From assembly GCA_035461305.1 (NCBI GenBank), contig DATHVN010000109.1, forward strand, positions 1 to 64,000: a stretch of DNA of 64,000 bases, in the 5' to 3' direction. Both the position numbers and the translations under genes were made by a program. This DNA comes from Euzebyales bacterium. GTDB taxonomy: Bacteria; Actinomycetota; Nitriliruptoria; Euzebyales; JAHELV01. Within the stretch, counting starts at the first letter, position 1. Each line of letters opens with the position of its first letter. This document shows, in pieces, positions 16,103 through 25,219 of the stretch. The notes beneath the pieces are model-generated. The model was given only the letters and a program-made list of their open reading frames with translations. It ran no database searches and was not told the origin of the DNA.

Positions 16103-17414
16103 TGTGGTGCGGTCGGGCGTCCGGCGGCAGCAGCGCGCCTGGTACGTCTACGACTGGGCCAACTCGGCGTTCCAGACCACCGTGCTCACCGTGTTCCTCG
16201 GCCCGTACCTGACGGCGCTCGCCGAGGCAGCCGCCGTCGACGGGTTCGTGCGACCTCTGGGAATCCCCGTCCGCGCCGCCGCCTACTACCCCTACCTCGT
16301 GTCCTTCTCGGCGCTGCTGCAGGTGGTGTCGATGCCGCTGGTCGGCGCGCTGGTCGATCGGACCGGCCGTCGCAGGCTGCTGCTGGGCGTGCTGGCCTAC
16401 ATCGGCGCGATCGGCACGATGCTGCTGTACCTCGTCGGTGGTGACGAGTACCTGCTCGGGGGGCTGCTGTTCCTGGTGACCTCGGTCAGCTTCACGTGCT
16501 CGATCGTCGTCTACAACGCCTGGCTGCCCGACATCGCCAGCACCGAGGACCGGGACCGCGTGTCGTCCAGGGGCTGGGCGACCGGCTACCTCGGAGGCGG
16601 GCTGCTGCTGGCCGCGAACCTCGTCCTGCTGCAGCAGGCCCAGGCAGGCGCCCTCGGCCTCGACGTCAGCACCGCGGTGCGCATCAGCCTGGTGTCGGCC
16701 GGCGGATGGTGGGCGATCTTCACGCTGGTCCCGCTCGTGGGCCTGCGTGACGCACCGCCACGCCCGGTCGCGGGCGGTGGCTTCCGCCAGCTTGGCATGA
16801 CCCTGCGGCGCCTCCGCGCCGCCCCCGCGACGCTGTTGTTCCTCGCCGCGTACCTGATGTTCAACGACGGAGTGCAGACCGTGATCTCACAGTCCGCGGT
16901 CTTCGCCGCCTTCGAGCTGGACCTGACCGAGGACGTCATCGTCGTGGCGGTGCTGATCGTGCAGCTCGTCGCGGTCTTCGGCGCGCTGCTGCTCGGATGG
17001 CTGGCGGACCTGGTCGGCGCGAAGAAGGTGGTGCTGGCCAGCCTGCTGATCTGGATCGCCGTCCTCGGCGGAGCGTTCGTGCTGCCGCCCGGTGAGGTGA
17101 TGGCCTTCTACGCGTTGGCGGTGTCCATCGGGGTCGTCCTCGGCGGGACGCAGGCGCTCTCGCGCTCGCTGTTCAGCCACATGATCCCGGACGGCTCCGA
17201 GGCGGAGTACTTCAGCGCCTACGAGATCTCGGACCGTGGCACCAGCTGGATCGGTGCGCTGCTGTTCGGGGTGGCGGTGCAGGCCACCGGCAGCTACCGC
17301 ATCGCGATCGTGTCGCTGGTCGTGTTCTTCGCCCTCGGGTTCGTCCTGCTGTGGTTCGCCGACATCCGCCGGGCCGCCGCCGAGGCAGGCAACCCGGCCC
17401 CTGCACGGGTCTGA
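16092..17414 (+). CDS. MFS transporter, UMF1 (Atg22-like) family
   Basis: A 440-residue protein with about twelve hydrophobic segments. The N-terminal signature RAWYVYDWANSAFQTT is diagnostic for the UMF1/Atg22 type, and the conserved DRGTSWIGALLFG motif appears near the end. The substrate is unknown; family members have been linked to amino-acid efflux. The ATG overlaps the GDPD gene by 11 bp, and the DUF429 gene starts 2 bp after the stop, so the three may form one transcript. Confidence 0.85.
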   Translation: MAADVVRSGVRRQQRAWYVYDWANSAFQTTVLTVFLGPYLTALAEAAAVDGFVRPLGIPVRAAAYYPYLVSFSALLQVVSMPLVGALVDRTGRRRLLLGVLAYIGAIGTMLLYLVGGDEYLLGGLLFLVTSVSFTCSIVVYNAWLPDIASTEDRDRVSSRGWATGYLGGGLLLAANLVLLQQAQAGALGLDVSTAVRISLVSAGGWWAIFTLVPLVGLRDAPPRPVAGGGFRQLGMTLRRLRAAPATLLFLAAYLMFNDGVQTVISQSAVFAAFELDLTEDVIVVAVLIVQLVAVFGALLLGWLADLVGAKKVVLASLLIWIAVLGGAFVLPPGEVMAFYALAVSIGVVLGGTQALSRSLFSHMIPDGSEAEYFSAYEISDRGTSWIGALLFGVAVQATGSYRIAIVSLVVFFALGFVLLWFADIRRAAAEAGNPAPARV

Positions 17415-17416
17415 CA

Positions 17417-18115
17417 GTGCAGCTGCGGGCGGTGGGCGTGGACGGCACCCGCGGCGGCTGGGTCGCGGTCGTGGTCGTCGGCGACGAGATCGCCGACGTG
17501 TGGCGGGTGGCGGACCTTGCGACCGTGGCCGACCGGGTCGGAGCGGTCCCGTTCGGCATCGACATCCCTGTCGGCCTGCTGGATCGGGCGCGGCGTTCCG
17601 CCGACGTCGCCGCCCGCGCCCAGCTGGCGCACACTGCTTCGTCGGTGTTCCCCGCGCCGTGCCGGTCGGTCGTTGACGCGTTCAGAGCCGGCGCCGTCCG
17701 CGACCACGACGGGGCCAACGCGCTGTCGCGACGCGTGATCGGCGTCGGGCTGTCGCGGCAGACGTGGAACCTGGTTGACAAGATCGCCGAAGCCGATGCC
17801 CTGGTCGAGCGCGGGGTCGAGCTGCGCGAGGTGCACCCCGAGCTGGCCTTCCACCAGCGCGCGGTGCGGCCGCTGGCGAGCAAACGCACGTGGAACGGCG
17901 TGATGGCTCGCCTGGCGATCCTGCGCGCGCTGGGGCTGGAGCTGCCCGACCACGTCGAGGGCGGCGACCGGCTGGCACCCGACGACGTCCTGGACGCCGC
18001 GATCGTGGCGTGGACCGCGGCAGGGGCGCACCACCGGGCGGAGCTGCGCAGCAACCCCGACCCGCCCCGGGAGTGGGACCGCGGCCGTCCGATCGCCATC
18101 TGGACGCGTCCGTGA
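17417..18115 (+). CDS. DUF429 domain protein
   Basis: A 232-residue product. The GTG at 17417 lies 2 bp after the MFS stop and begins at the conserved core VGVDGTRGGWVAV. Other DUF429 features are FGIDIPVGL, a VFPAPCRSV segment, the RRVIGVGLSRQTWNLV stretch, EVHPELAF and DVLDAAIVAWTA. The fold is RNase H-like and the Asp residues resemble its metal site, but no activity is established. It probably ends the GDPD-MFS operon. Confidence 0.8.
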   Translation: MQLRAVGVDGTRGGWVAVVVVGDEIADVWRVADLATVADRVGAVPFGIDIPVGLLDRARRSADVAARAQLAHTASSVFPAPCRSVVDAFRAGAVRDHDGANALSRRVIGVGLSRQTWNLVDKIAEADALVERGVELREVHPELAFHQRAVRPLASKRTWNGVMARLAILRALGLELPDHVEGGDRLAPDDVLDAAIVAWTAAGAHHRAELRSNPDPPREWDRGRPIAIWTRP

Positions 18116-18140
18116 CCTGCGCCGGCGTCCGTGGCCCGGT

Positions 18141-18220
18141 GCGGTGCGCCCGATGGGACGGACCGGTGGCGTGCGCCGATGGGTCCGGCCGGCGGGGTGC
18201 GTCCGATGGGGCCGGCCCGA
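18141..18220. repeat. Three imperfect 26-28 bp tandem units in a gene-free gap
   Basis: Units starting near 18141, 18169 and 18194 share the core TGCG-x-CCGATGGG followed by CGG or CCGG. They lie in a 370-bp gap (18116-18485) between DUF429 and DUF4126 in which I see no gene. The rest of the gap has no clear structure. Confidence 0.55.
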
Positions 18221-18485
18221 AGCTTAGTCGGCCGTCCGCGTTGGCCTGGTAGAGCGCCAGGTGCCCACTGGTCAGCGCCGCGCCGGCGTCGCCGGCGTTC
18301 CCGAGCGCGGCCACACCGATCTGAAACGGCATGCGCAGCGGCTCCTGGCCGGTCGCGAGCGGCTGGCGTACACGGTTGCCATACCCAACCTGTCGTCTCC
18401 GCGCGGCGCCACCGCACGCGTCGCGGGCTGCAGCCGCGCCGATGATGCTGTCGGCACGAGGTGACCGACCTACGTGCGCTGGGTG

Positions 18486-19094
18486 TCAGACCGGCGGCTG
18501 TCCCGTCAGCACCTCGCCTCGGCGCCGACGGCGCTCGCGGTGCCGGCGGATGCGTGAGGCGACGGCCACCACGAGCACCAGCCCGGCCAGCAGCAGCGTC
18601 GCCGCGACACCCGCAGCCAGCCACGGTGCCGCGACCGCCAGGGTGATGAGCCCGGCGACCGTGACGTCCTCGGCGACACTCACGGCGATGTTGCTCGCCG
18701 GCTCCGGGGAGGCGTTGATCGCTGCGCGCAGCCCCGCCTTGACGGCGTGGCTGGCCAGAGCGCTCAGCCCGCCGGCCGCGGCGGCGAGGGCCTGCTCGAC
18801 CGACGAGGCGTCGCCGGCCAGCAGCAGCCCGATCGCCGCGCCGAGGATCGGCCGGATCGCCGTGTGCACGGCGTCCCATGTCGAGTCGAGCCATGGGATC
18901 TTGTCGGCGACGAACTCCAGCCCGTAGAGGACGGCCGCGCCGACCAGGATCTCGGTCCGCTGCAGCGCCACGGGGATCGCGTCGACGCCCGCGTGGCGGC
19001 CGAGGAGGCCCATGACCAGCACGACGGCGTACGCGTTGACGCCGGTGGCCCAGCCAGAGGTGAACACCCACGGCACCAGGTCGGCCACGGTCAC
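18486..19094 (-). CDS. DUF4126 membrane protein
   Basis: A 202-residue product with a GTG start preceded by GGGAG. It has about five hydrophobic segments; the pattern SGWATGVNAYAVVLVMGLLG, LEFVADKIPWLDSTWDAVH and a long Ala/Val-rich second half ending in an Arg-rich tail is that of DUF4126. These are inner-membrane proteins of unknown role. Divergent from the DUF4870 gene at 19242. Confidence 0.75.
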   Translation of the reverse strand: MTVADLVPWVFTSGWATGVNAYAVVLVMGLLGRHAGVDAIPVALQRTEILVGAAVLYGLEFVADKIPWLDSTWDAVHTAIRPILGAAIGLLLAGDASSVEQALAAAAGGLSALASHAVKAGLRAAINASPEPASNIAVSVAEDVTVAGLITLAVAAPWLAAGVAATLLLAGLVLVVAVASRIRRHRERRRRRGEVLTGQPPV

Positions 19095-19241
19095 TGCTCC
19101 CAGTCTGGTCGGGACATCGGGGACACCCCGTGTCCGGGTCAGGGACCGAGGGGCCGAACCCGTCGGATCCCTGATGGTCCGGGGGCGTCCGCCGGGTCAG
19201 AGTCGTAACCATCACGGTATCCCCTGAGGAGCACGCTCGAC

Positions 19242-19739
19242 ATGATGACTGAGACAGAGACGGACGCGCCGGACACGACGACGGCGCAGGACGATACGAC
19301 GAGCACCACCACGGCCGACCGCGCGGCCGGTGACGCCACAGGCGCGGCACCCCAGCTACCTCCACCCACGACGGGCGGACCGACGCCGTCGGCCGACAGC
19401 CGCAACCTCGCGGTCGTCGCGCACCTCTCGGCGCTGATCGGCCTGGCCGGCGTGCCGTCATTCATCGGACCGCTGGTCGTGTGGCTGCTGCACCGCGACC
19501 GTGATCCGTGGGTGGCCGAGCAGGCGCGCGACGCCCTGAACTTCAACCTGTCGCTGCTGGTCTACGCCGGAGCGGCGCTCGCGCTGACGATCCTGACCGT
19601 CGGGCTGGGCCTGCTGGTGGTCGTCCCCACCGCCATCGTGGCTGCCGCCGGCTGGTTGGTGGCGACGGTGCTCGCCGCGGTCAGGGCGGCCGACGGTGAG
19701 CGCTACCGCTACCCGTTGACGCTGCAGTTGATCAGCTGA
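19242..19739 (+). CDS. DUF4870 (Tic20-like) membrane protein
   Basis: A 165-residue product with GAGGAG upstream; either of two adjacent ATG codons may serve. A Thr/Asp-rich disordered N-terminus (1-50) precedes three hydrophobic segments: HLSALIGLAGVPSFIGPLVV, LLVYAGAALALTILTVGL and the following helix. The motif WVAEQARDALNFNLS between segments 1 and 2 is typical of DUF4870. Function is unknown. A strong hairpin follows at 19770-19810. Confidence 0.8.
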   Translation: MMTETETDAPDTTTAQDDTTSTTTADRAAGDATGAAPQLPPPTTGGPTPSADSRNLAVVAHLSALIGLAGVPSFIGPLVVWLLHRDRDPWVAEQARDALNFNLSLLVYAGAALALTILTVGLGLLVVVPTAIVAAAGWLVATVLAAVRAADGERYRYPLTLQLIS

Positions 19740-19769
19740 CCCGTGGCGCTCCGACCGCGCCGCGCCGAC

Positions 19770-19810
19770 GGCCGGGGTCGACGGATGCGATGCATCGCGT
19801 GACCCCGGCC
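19770..19810 (+). terminator. Long hairpin after the DUF4870 gene
   Basis: GGCCGGGGTC (19770-19779) and GACCCCGGCC (19801-19810) form a perfect 10-bp stem. The 21-nt loop holds a second perfect palindrome, GCGATGCATCGC (19787-19798), and a T-rich stretch (TTCGTCGTGTT) follows. The best terminator candidate in the window. Confidence 0.65.
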
Positions 19811-20839
19811 TTCGTCGTGTTGGATGATCTCGACCGGCGTGGACCGAACGGTCCATTGTCTGGTCCTCGCACCGGTGTTCCATGGAGTACTTCAGATCGG
19901 GGCGATCTCCGTTGCCCTGGGCTGCATCACACTGCGTCGGGGGCGTGCGGAGGCGCACCCCGCACCACGCCGTGGAGCGTGGTTCAGGCAGCGGCGGCAG
20001 GTTCCCACGGGGAGCGGCGACGCGGGCAGCGGCCTGCGGACTGGTCGGCGTGCACGGGCAGTACGGTGACCGGTGACGGTGGCTCCGTGGAGGCCCAGGC
20101 CAACGGGCCGGAGCAGGGCGGCAAGCAGGTCGCCTCCACGAGTCGTTGGCCGAGGTCGACGTCGAGACGGTGACCTCGTGGCCCTGGGTCTCGACCCGTC
20201 TTCGGGGGGCCAGGTCCACGCCGACCGCGTGGCCGCCATGACGGGTGGACGGTTCACATCAAGCCACGCGCGGGCGACGAGCTCGTCCCGCCGCTCGAGG
20301 CGCTCGACGGCCGTCGAGAGAGGTGGTGTGCCATGGACCACACCGCGTCGCTCTGTGACGTGGGCAGGAAGCCCCCGTGATTGCCGGAGCCGTGCCAGGA
20401 CATCGTGCGCGCCCGCCGCCCACGATGCGAACACGATCATGATGGTCCGGTACGACGTCCGGAACCCTGCGGCGCTGCGGTCCGTCCAGGAGTCGGGCAC
20501 CGAGCTGGCCCCTTCCTCGGGACGTGTTCGAGGCCGCCAGACGGTGTCGTTCGAGCTCTACGACGAGTTCGCCTCGTCCGACCGCGACTCCCAGGCTGTC
20601 TTCGCTTTGATGGGACGCGTACCAGCAGAGCGTCCGGGTGCGACATTGGTCCGGCGAGCCCGTCATCCTCGAGCAGGCGCGACCGCGGCAGTGGCGGTGG
20701 ATCCGACGGCGGCTGACGGCGCGTGGTTGGTGACGACCGTCGAACGGCCGGGCGGCGGCCCGGCCGCGCCGCGGTTTGCGTGATCACGCGCGCACCTGCT
20801 AGAGCAGGGGCACCGCGTCCACCGACCCCGGGGATTCGC
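19811..20839 (+). other. About 1 kb without a recognisable gene
   Basis: All frames here are short or have Arg/Ser-rich, low-complexity translations typical of non-coding GC-rich DNA. I cannot assign any family. It may be a decayed gene or regulatory DNA upstream of ung; nothing in it decides between these. Confidence 0.4.
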
Positions 20840-21553
20840 ATGGCGGAGCAGCCCACGTTGGCAGCCGACGACGACCAGGCCATCCGCTACATGCGCGACA
20901 AGGTTGGTCCGGGCTGGGCGGTGCCGATGGCGTCCCAGCACCGCAACCTCGCCCGGCTCGGGGACTTCCTGCGCGCCGAGCAGGCGTCGGGACGGCGCTT
21001 CCTGCCCTCGGCGAGCCGCATCCTGGCCGCGTTCCGGCAGCCCTTCGACGATGTGCGCGTGCTGCTGGTCGGCCAGGACCCGTATCCGACGCCCGGGCAC
21101 CCGATCGGCCTGTGCTTCTCGGTCGCGCCCGACGTACGCCCCCTGCCCAAGAGCCTGGCCAACATCTTCACCGAGTACCAGTCCGACCTGGGCCTGCCGG
21201 CACCGTCCAACGGCGACCTCACGCCGTGGACGAGGCAGGGCGTCATGCTGCTCAACAGGGTGCTGACGGTGCGTCCCAGCGACTCCGCCTCGCACCGGGG
21301 CAAGGGGTGGGAGGCGTTCACCGAGCAGGCGATCCGCGCGTTGGTCGCCCGTCGCCGGCCCATGGTGGCGATCCTGTGGGGCCGCGACGCCCGCAGCCTC
21401 AAGCCCATGCTCGGCGACACGCCGATCATCGAGAGCGCGCATCCCAGCCCGCTGTCGGCGTCCCGCGGCTTCTTCGGCTCACGCCCGTTCAGCCGCACCA
21501 ACGCCCTGCTCGAGCAGCGCGGCGCCGCCCCGATCGACTGGCGGCTCCCCTGA
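20840..21553 (+). CDS. ung: Uracil-DNA glycosylase, family 1
   Basis: A 237-residue product; the ATG at 20840 is where homology begins. The water-activating motif is [20 protein letters not shown], in the actinobacterial form with Pro in place of the usual His after GQDPY. The leucine loop is [20 protein letters not shown], and [19 protein letters not shown] is conserved. It removes uracil from DNA in base excision repair. A second, family-5 type glycosylase is encoded at 33559-34248. Confidence 0.92.
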   Translation: MAEQPTLAADDDQAIRYMRDKVGPGWAVPMASQHRNLARLGDFLRAEQASGRRFLPSASRILAAFRQPFDDVRVLLVGQDPYPTPGHPIGLCFSVAPDVRPLPKSLANIFTEYQSDLGLPAPSNGDLTPWTRQGVMLLNRVLTVRPSDSASHRGKGWEAFTEQAIRALVARRRPMVAILWGRDARSLKPMLGDTPIIESAHPSPLSASRGFFGSRPFSRTNALLEQRGAAPIDWRLP

Positions 21554-21601
21554 CCCCTGGATGACGGCAATCGCGTAGGGCCGCCCCGACCTTCGCTGCC
21601 T

Positions 21602-21691
21602 CACCTCGATGTTCGCATCACCACCTCGAACTTCGCATCACCACCTGTGGCATCGAACGGTGAGGTCAGGGGACCGCACCGTGAGGTCAGG
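21602..21691. repeat. Short direct repeats downstream of ung
   Basis: Two abutting 20-bp units (21602-21621 and 21622-21641; 18 of 20 identical, core CACCTCGA-x-x-TTCGCATCAC) are followed by two copies of GTGAGGTCAGG spaced 21 bp apart (21660-21670 and 21681-21691). The last copy overlaps the stop of the HAD gene. They could be a mobile-element scar or a regulatory array; I cannot decide. Confidence 0.55.
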
Positions 21692-22472
21692 AAGCGTTGA
21701 CCGTCGTCAGGATCATGTCGGCGGCGCGGGTCCAGCCCGACGGGCCGATGCCGTCGATGCGGGTCAGGTTCTCGACGTCGAGGTCGGCCCACGTACCGTC
21801 GGGGCGCTGCACCAACATCGCGATGTCTGCGGCGGCGAGCATCGCGGTGTCGTTGTGCGTGTCGCCGATGCCGTAGATGAGCGGGCGCTGGCCGTAGTCG
21901 ACCGAGAACAGCTCGCGCAGGATCCCGACCGCGGCACCCTTGTCGTGGTGTCCGCTCGCGGTCCAGAAGCGGGCGCCGCGCTGGAGGCCGAGGTCGACGT
22001 CGCCGAGGGCCTCGCGCAGCGCCGTCTCGTCCGCATGGCCGTCGATGACGAGGAACGGCTCTGTGTGATCCCGGTCTCGGGCGCACGCTGCGGCCTCCAC
22101 GGACAGCCCGGTCCGGTCGGCGATCTCGTCGGCGTCCATGTCACCGAAGCCCCGCAGGGTCACGCCCAGCGCCCCCGCGGCCCGTGCTAGCCGTTGGCGG
22201 ACCTCCTCGTAGCCGAGCCCGAGCACCACGACCGGTCCGGCGTCGTCGTGGACCGCTGCACCGTTCTCGATCACGAACCGACCGGTCAGGCCGAGGTCCC
22301 TGCGGTGCAGCTGCTGCTCCGCGCGGGTCTTGGCGGAGCAGCAGACGACCGGGACGCCGGCGTCGGTCAACACGGCGACCATCGCGGCCGCGGGCCCGGG
22401 TTCGTAGGTGTCGTGGTCGAGCAGCGTGCCGTCGAGGTCGGTGACCACGACGATCGGTGCAGTGATGCCCAT
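21687..22472 (-). CDS. HAD-IIB phosphatase, mannosyl-3-phosphoglycerate phosphatase type
   Basis: A 261-residue product. GGGTGGGG upstream and the start of homology support the ATG at 22472. Motif I is VVTDLDGTLLDHDTYEPG with the nucleophilic Asp, motif II is VVCCSAKTRAEQ, and motif III/IV is ASGHHDKGAAV plus IGDTHNDTAML. The DHDTY and SKTRAE-like stretches point to the MpgP subgroup, which makes mannosylglycerate, a compatible solute. No mannosyl-3-phosphoglycerate synthase gene is seen here, so glucosyl or other sugar phosphates remain possible substrates. Confidence 0.75.
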   Translation of the reverse strand: MGITAPIVVVTDLDGTLLDHDTYEPGPAAAMVAVLTDAGVPVVCCSAKTRAEQQLHRRDLGLTGRFVIENGAAVHDDAGPVVVLGLGYEEVRQRLARAAGALGVTLRGFGDMDADEIADRTGLSVEAAACARDRDHTEPFLVIDGHADETALREALGDVDLGLQRGARFWTASGHHDKGAAVGILRELFSVDYGQRPLIYGIGDTHNDTAMLAAADIAMLVQRPDGTWADLDVENLTRIDGIGPSGWTRAADMILTTVNAS

Positions 22473-22541
22473 GCACCCCACCCTCCCCAGGCAACGACGT
22501 CCTGCAACGAGCACCTCGACGCCACCGTCGCGGCGGCTGGG

Positions 22542-22547
22542 TAGCCT
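22542..22547 (+). promoter_or_regulatory. -10 box TAGCCT of the ABC operon
   Basis: TAGCCT ends 6 nt before the ATG at 22554 and there is no Shine-Dalgarno, which suggests a leaderless mRNA for the three-gene ABC operon. Confidence 0.4.
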
Positions 22548-22553
22548 TGGCGC

Positions 22554-23534
22554 ATGGCCTCCGAAGCAGGTCCGGTCGCCGCGCGATCGGGTGACGCCGC
22601 GACCGACCCGCACGGGTCGCTGGTCATCGCGCGTGGGCTGACCAAGCGCTTCGGCGACTTCACCGCCGTGGACGGCATCGACTTCGACGTCCGCACCGGC
22701 GAGGTGTTCGGGTTCCTGGGTCCCAACGGCGCCGGCAAGACGTCGACCATGCGCATGATCGCCGCGGTGTCACCGTTGACCGACGGCACGCTGCGCGTGT
22801 TCGGCCGCGACCCCGACGCCGACGGTGCCGAGATCCGTGCGCGGCTCGGCGTTGTGCCGCAGGAGAACAACCTGGACGAGGAGCTGTCGGTCGCCGACAA
22901 CCTCTACATCTACGGCCGCTACTTCGGCACGCCGAGGGCCCAGGTGCGCGCGCGGATCCCCGAGCTGCTGGAGTTCGCGCAGCTGACCGAGCGCGCCGCC
23001 GACAAGGTCACGGTGCTGTCGGGCGGCATGAAGCGACGGCTGGTGATCGCCCGCGCGCTCATCAACACGCCGTCGATGGTGCTCCTCGACGAGCCGACGA
23101 CCGGGCTTGACCCGCAGGCGCGCCATCTCGTCTGGGACCGGCTGCGCGAGCTCACCCAGCAGGGCGTGACGCTGCTGCTGACCACGCACTACATGGACGA
23201 GGCCGAGCAGCTGTGCGACCGGCTGGTCGTGCTGAGCGACGCCCGCATCGTGGCAGCGGGGTCACCGCACGAGCTGATCGCGACCCATGCTGGACGCGAG
23301 GTCGCTGAGGTCCGCTTCGTGCCTGGTGGGCGGGACGGCGCCCTCGCGGCGCTCGACGGGATCGGATCGCGCCAGGAGGTGCTGGCTGATCGGGTGATCC
23401 TCTACGGCGAGGACGCCGAGCGGCTGACGGCGGCGGTCCGCCGACGCGACGTGCAGGTCGCCAGCACGCTGATCCGGCGTGCCTCGCTGGAGGACGTGTT
23501 CCTCCGGCTGACCGGCCGTGGGCTGATCGAGTGA
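22554..23534 (+). CDS. ABC-2 type exporter, ATP-binding protein
   Basis: A 326-residue ATPase of the DrrA/NodI type. Walker A is GPNGAGKTST, the Q-loop is VVPQENN, the signature is LSGGMKRRL, Walker B is MVLLDEPTTGLDPQ, and the H-loop is LTTHYMDEAE. The C-terminal extension of about 90 residues is usual for drug- and polysaccharide-type exporters. It overlaps the first permease gene by four bases, and the second permease overlaps that one, so the three form one operon. The substrate is unknown. Confidence 0.9.
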   Translation: MASEAGPVAARSGDAATDPHGSLVIARGLTKRFGDFTAVDGIDFDVRTGEVFGFLGPNGAGKTSTMRMIAAVSPLTDGTLRVFGRDPDADGAEIRARLGVVPQENNLDEELSVADNLYIYGRYFGTPRAQVRARIPELLEFAQLTERAADKVTVLSGGMKRRLVIARALINTPSMVLLDEPTTGLDPQARHLVWDRLRELTQQGVTLLLTTHYMDEAEQLCDRLVVLSDARIVAAGSPHELIATHAGREVAEVRFVPGGRDGALAALDGIGSRQEVLADRVILYGEDAERLTAAVRRRDVQVASTLIRRASLEDVFLRLTGRGLIE

Positions 23535-24352
23535 CGCTGCACCCGCGCGTTGAGGACGCCATCCCGCGACCCGTACGCGGCGGCCCGCTGGCCGGTGCCA
23601 TGCGGGTGCTCGAGGGGCACCTGGTCGCCTACCGGCGGACGTGGCGCGGCAACGTGGTGACCACGTTCGTCAACCCCGTGCTGTTCCTGTCGGCGATGGG
23701 GCTGGGTCTGGGCTCGCTCGTCGACCGCGGCGCCCAGCTGGGGTCGGTGTCCTATCTGACGTTCTACGCATCTGGCCTGCTGGCAGCCCAGGCGATGCAG
23801 ACCGGTGTCGGGGACGCGGCGTTCCCCGTCATGGCCGGGTTCAAGTGGACGAAGACCTACCACTCCGCGCTGGCGACCCCGATCGCGATCCGTGACCTGG
23901 TCCTCGGACAGGCCGCGTTCATCCTGCTGCGGGTGACGCTGGCGGCCGTCGCCTTCGGGCTCGCGGCCGCCGCGTTCGGCGCGTTCCCGCTGACCGCTGC
24001 GCTGGCGGCCCTGCCCGTCGCGCTCCTGTGCGGCCTCGCCTACGCGATGCCGGTGATGGCGTTCACCGCGTCCCGGGAGAGCGAGACCGCGCTGATCAGC
24101 GTGTTCCGCTTCGGGTTGGTGCCGATGTTCCTGCTCTCGGGCACGTTCTTCCCGCTCGATCAGCTGCCGACCTGGCTGCAGGCGGTGGCGCGGCTCGTGC
24201 CACTGTGGCACGCGATCGAGCTGGTCCGGGCGATCACGCTGACCGACGCCTCCACCTGGCCGTGGGCGGCGCACGTCGCCTACCTGCTGCTGTGGCTCCT
24301 GGTGGGCGCGGTCCTGGCCCCACGGTTCTTCCGCCGCAGGCTGGTGGCGTGA
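23531..24352 (+). CDS. ABC-2 type exporter permease (first)
   Basis: A 273-residue product with a GTG inside the stop of the ATPase gene. Six hydrophobic segments and the ABC-2 signature region FRFGLVPMFLLSGTFFPLDQ are present. A soluble N-terminus (EGHLVAYRRTWRGNVVTTFV) precedes the first helix. It forms the membrane channel together with the next gene. Confidence 0.87.
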   Translation: MTLHPRVEDAIPRPVRGGPLAGAMRVLEGHLVAYRRTWRGNVVTTFVNPVLFLSAMGLGLGSLVDRGAQLGSVSYLTFYASGLLAAQAMQTGVGDAAFPVMAGFKWTKTYHSALATPIAIRDLVLGQAAFILLRVTLAAVAFGLAAAAFGAFPLTAALAALPVALLCGLAYAMPVMAFTASRESETALISVFRFGLVPMFLLSGTFFPLDQLPTWLQAVARLVPLWHAIELVRAITLTDASTWPWAAHVAYLLLWLLVGAVLAPRFFRRRLVA

Positions 24353-25152
24353 TGGTGCTGGGCCAGGTGATCGCAGCCGCGGCGGTGCGGGCAGGCGGCG
24401 CGGCCAGGGTGATCGAGCGCGACATCCTCGTGACCCGCAACAGCTGGCTCGTGTTCGTGTCCGGGTTCGTCGAACCGGTGTTCTACCTGTTCGCGATCGA
24501 CGTCGGCCTGGGCGGCCTGGTCGGCGACGTGACCGGGCCGGACGGCACCCCGGTCAGCTACGCCGCCTTCGCGGCGCCCGCTCTGCTGGCCGCATCGGCG
24601 ATGAACGGCGCCGTGTACGAATCGACCTTCGGCATCTTCTTCAAGATGAAGTGGGGCCGGATCTACGACGGGATGCTGGCCACGCCGCTGACGCCCACCG
24701 ACGTGGCGGTGGGTGAGATCGGCTGGTCGCAGTTGCGGGGGCTGGCCTACGCGTGCGCATTCATGGTCGTCATGGCCGTGATGGGCCTGATCGCGTCACC
24801 ATGGGCCGTGCTCGCTGTACCGGCCGCGATCCTCATGGGCTTCGCGTTCGGCGCCGTCGGCATGGCGGTCGCCACCTGGATGCGCAGCTGGGTGGACCTC
24901 GACCTGGTCAACCTCGCGCTGCTGCCGCTGTTCCTGTTCTCGGCCACGTTCTACCCGCTGGACGTCTACCCGCGGCCGTTGCAGGTGCTGACCCAGCTGT
25001 CACCGCTGTACCACGGGGTCGCGCTGATCCGCGGCCTGACGCTGGGGGCGATCGACTGGCAGCTGGGCGTCCACGTCGCCTTCCTGCTCGCGATGGCCGC
25101 CGTGGGCGCCGTCGTCGCGTCCCGCCGCCTGCACCGCCAGCTGCTGCCGTGA
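24352..25152 (+). CDS. ABC-2 type exporter permease (second)
   Basis: A 266-residue product whose ATG shares its A with the preceding TGA stop (TGATG). It is homologous in layout to the first permease: [20 protein letters not shown], six hydrophobic segments and [20 protein letters not shown] as the ABC-2 signature. A heterodimeric permease with one ATPase is the usual form of lipid, drug or teichoic-type exporters. Confidence 0.87.
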   Translation: MVLGQVIAAAAVRAGGAARVIERDILVTRNSWLVFVSGFVEPVFYLFAIDVGLGGLVGDVTGPDGTPVSYAAFAAPALLAASAMNGAVYESTFGIFFKMKWGRIYDGMLATPLTPTDVAVGEIGWSQLRGLAYACAFMVVMAVMGLIASPWAVLAVPAAILMGFAFGAVGMAVATWMRSWVDLDLVNLALLPLFLFSATFYPLDVYPRPLQVLTQLSPLYHGVALIRGLTLGAIDWQLGVHVAFLLAMAAVGAVVASRRLHRQLLP

Positions 25153-25219
25153 GCGACGCGCCACCCGTGGCCGGTGCGACCTAGCATGGTCGACGAGGCC
25201 GATGTCTGAGGAGGCGCAC

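Noticed and set aside
17212-19461. Minus-strand open frame of 749 codons
   Set aside because: It spans the MFS, DUF429 and DUF4126 region in the wrong frame and reads as Arg/Pro/Ser-rich low-complexity sequence.
20073-20783. Plus-strand frame of 236 codons before ung
   Set aside because: Arg/Ser-rich translation with no conserved segment; left as part of the gene-free stretch.
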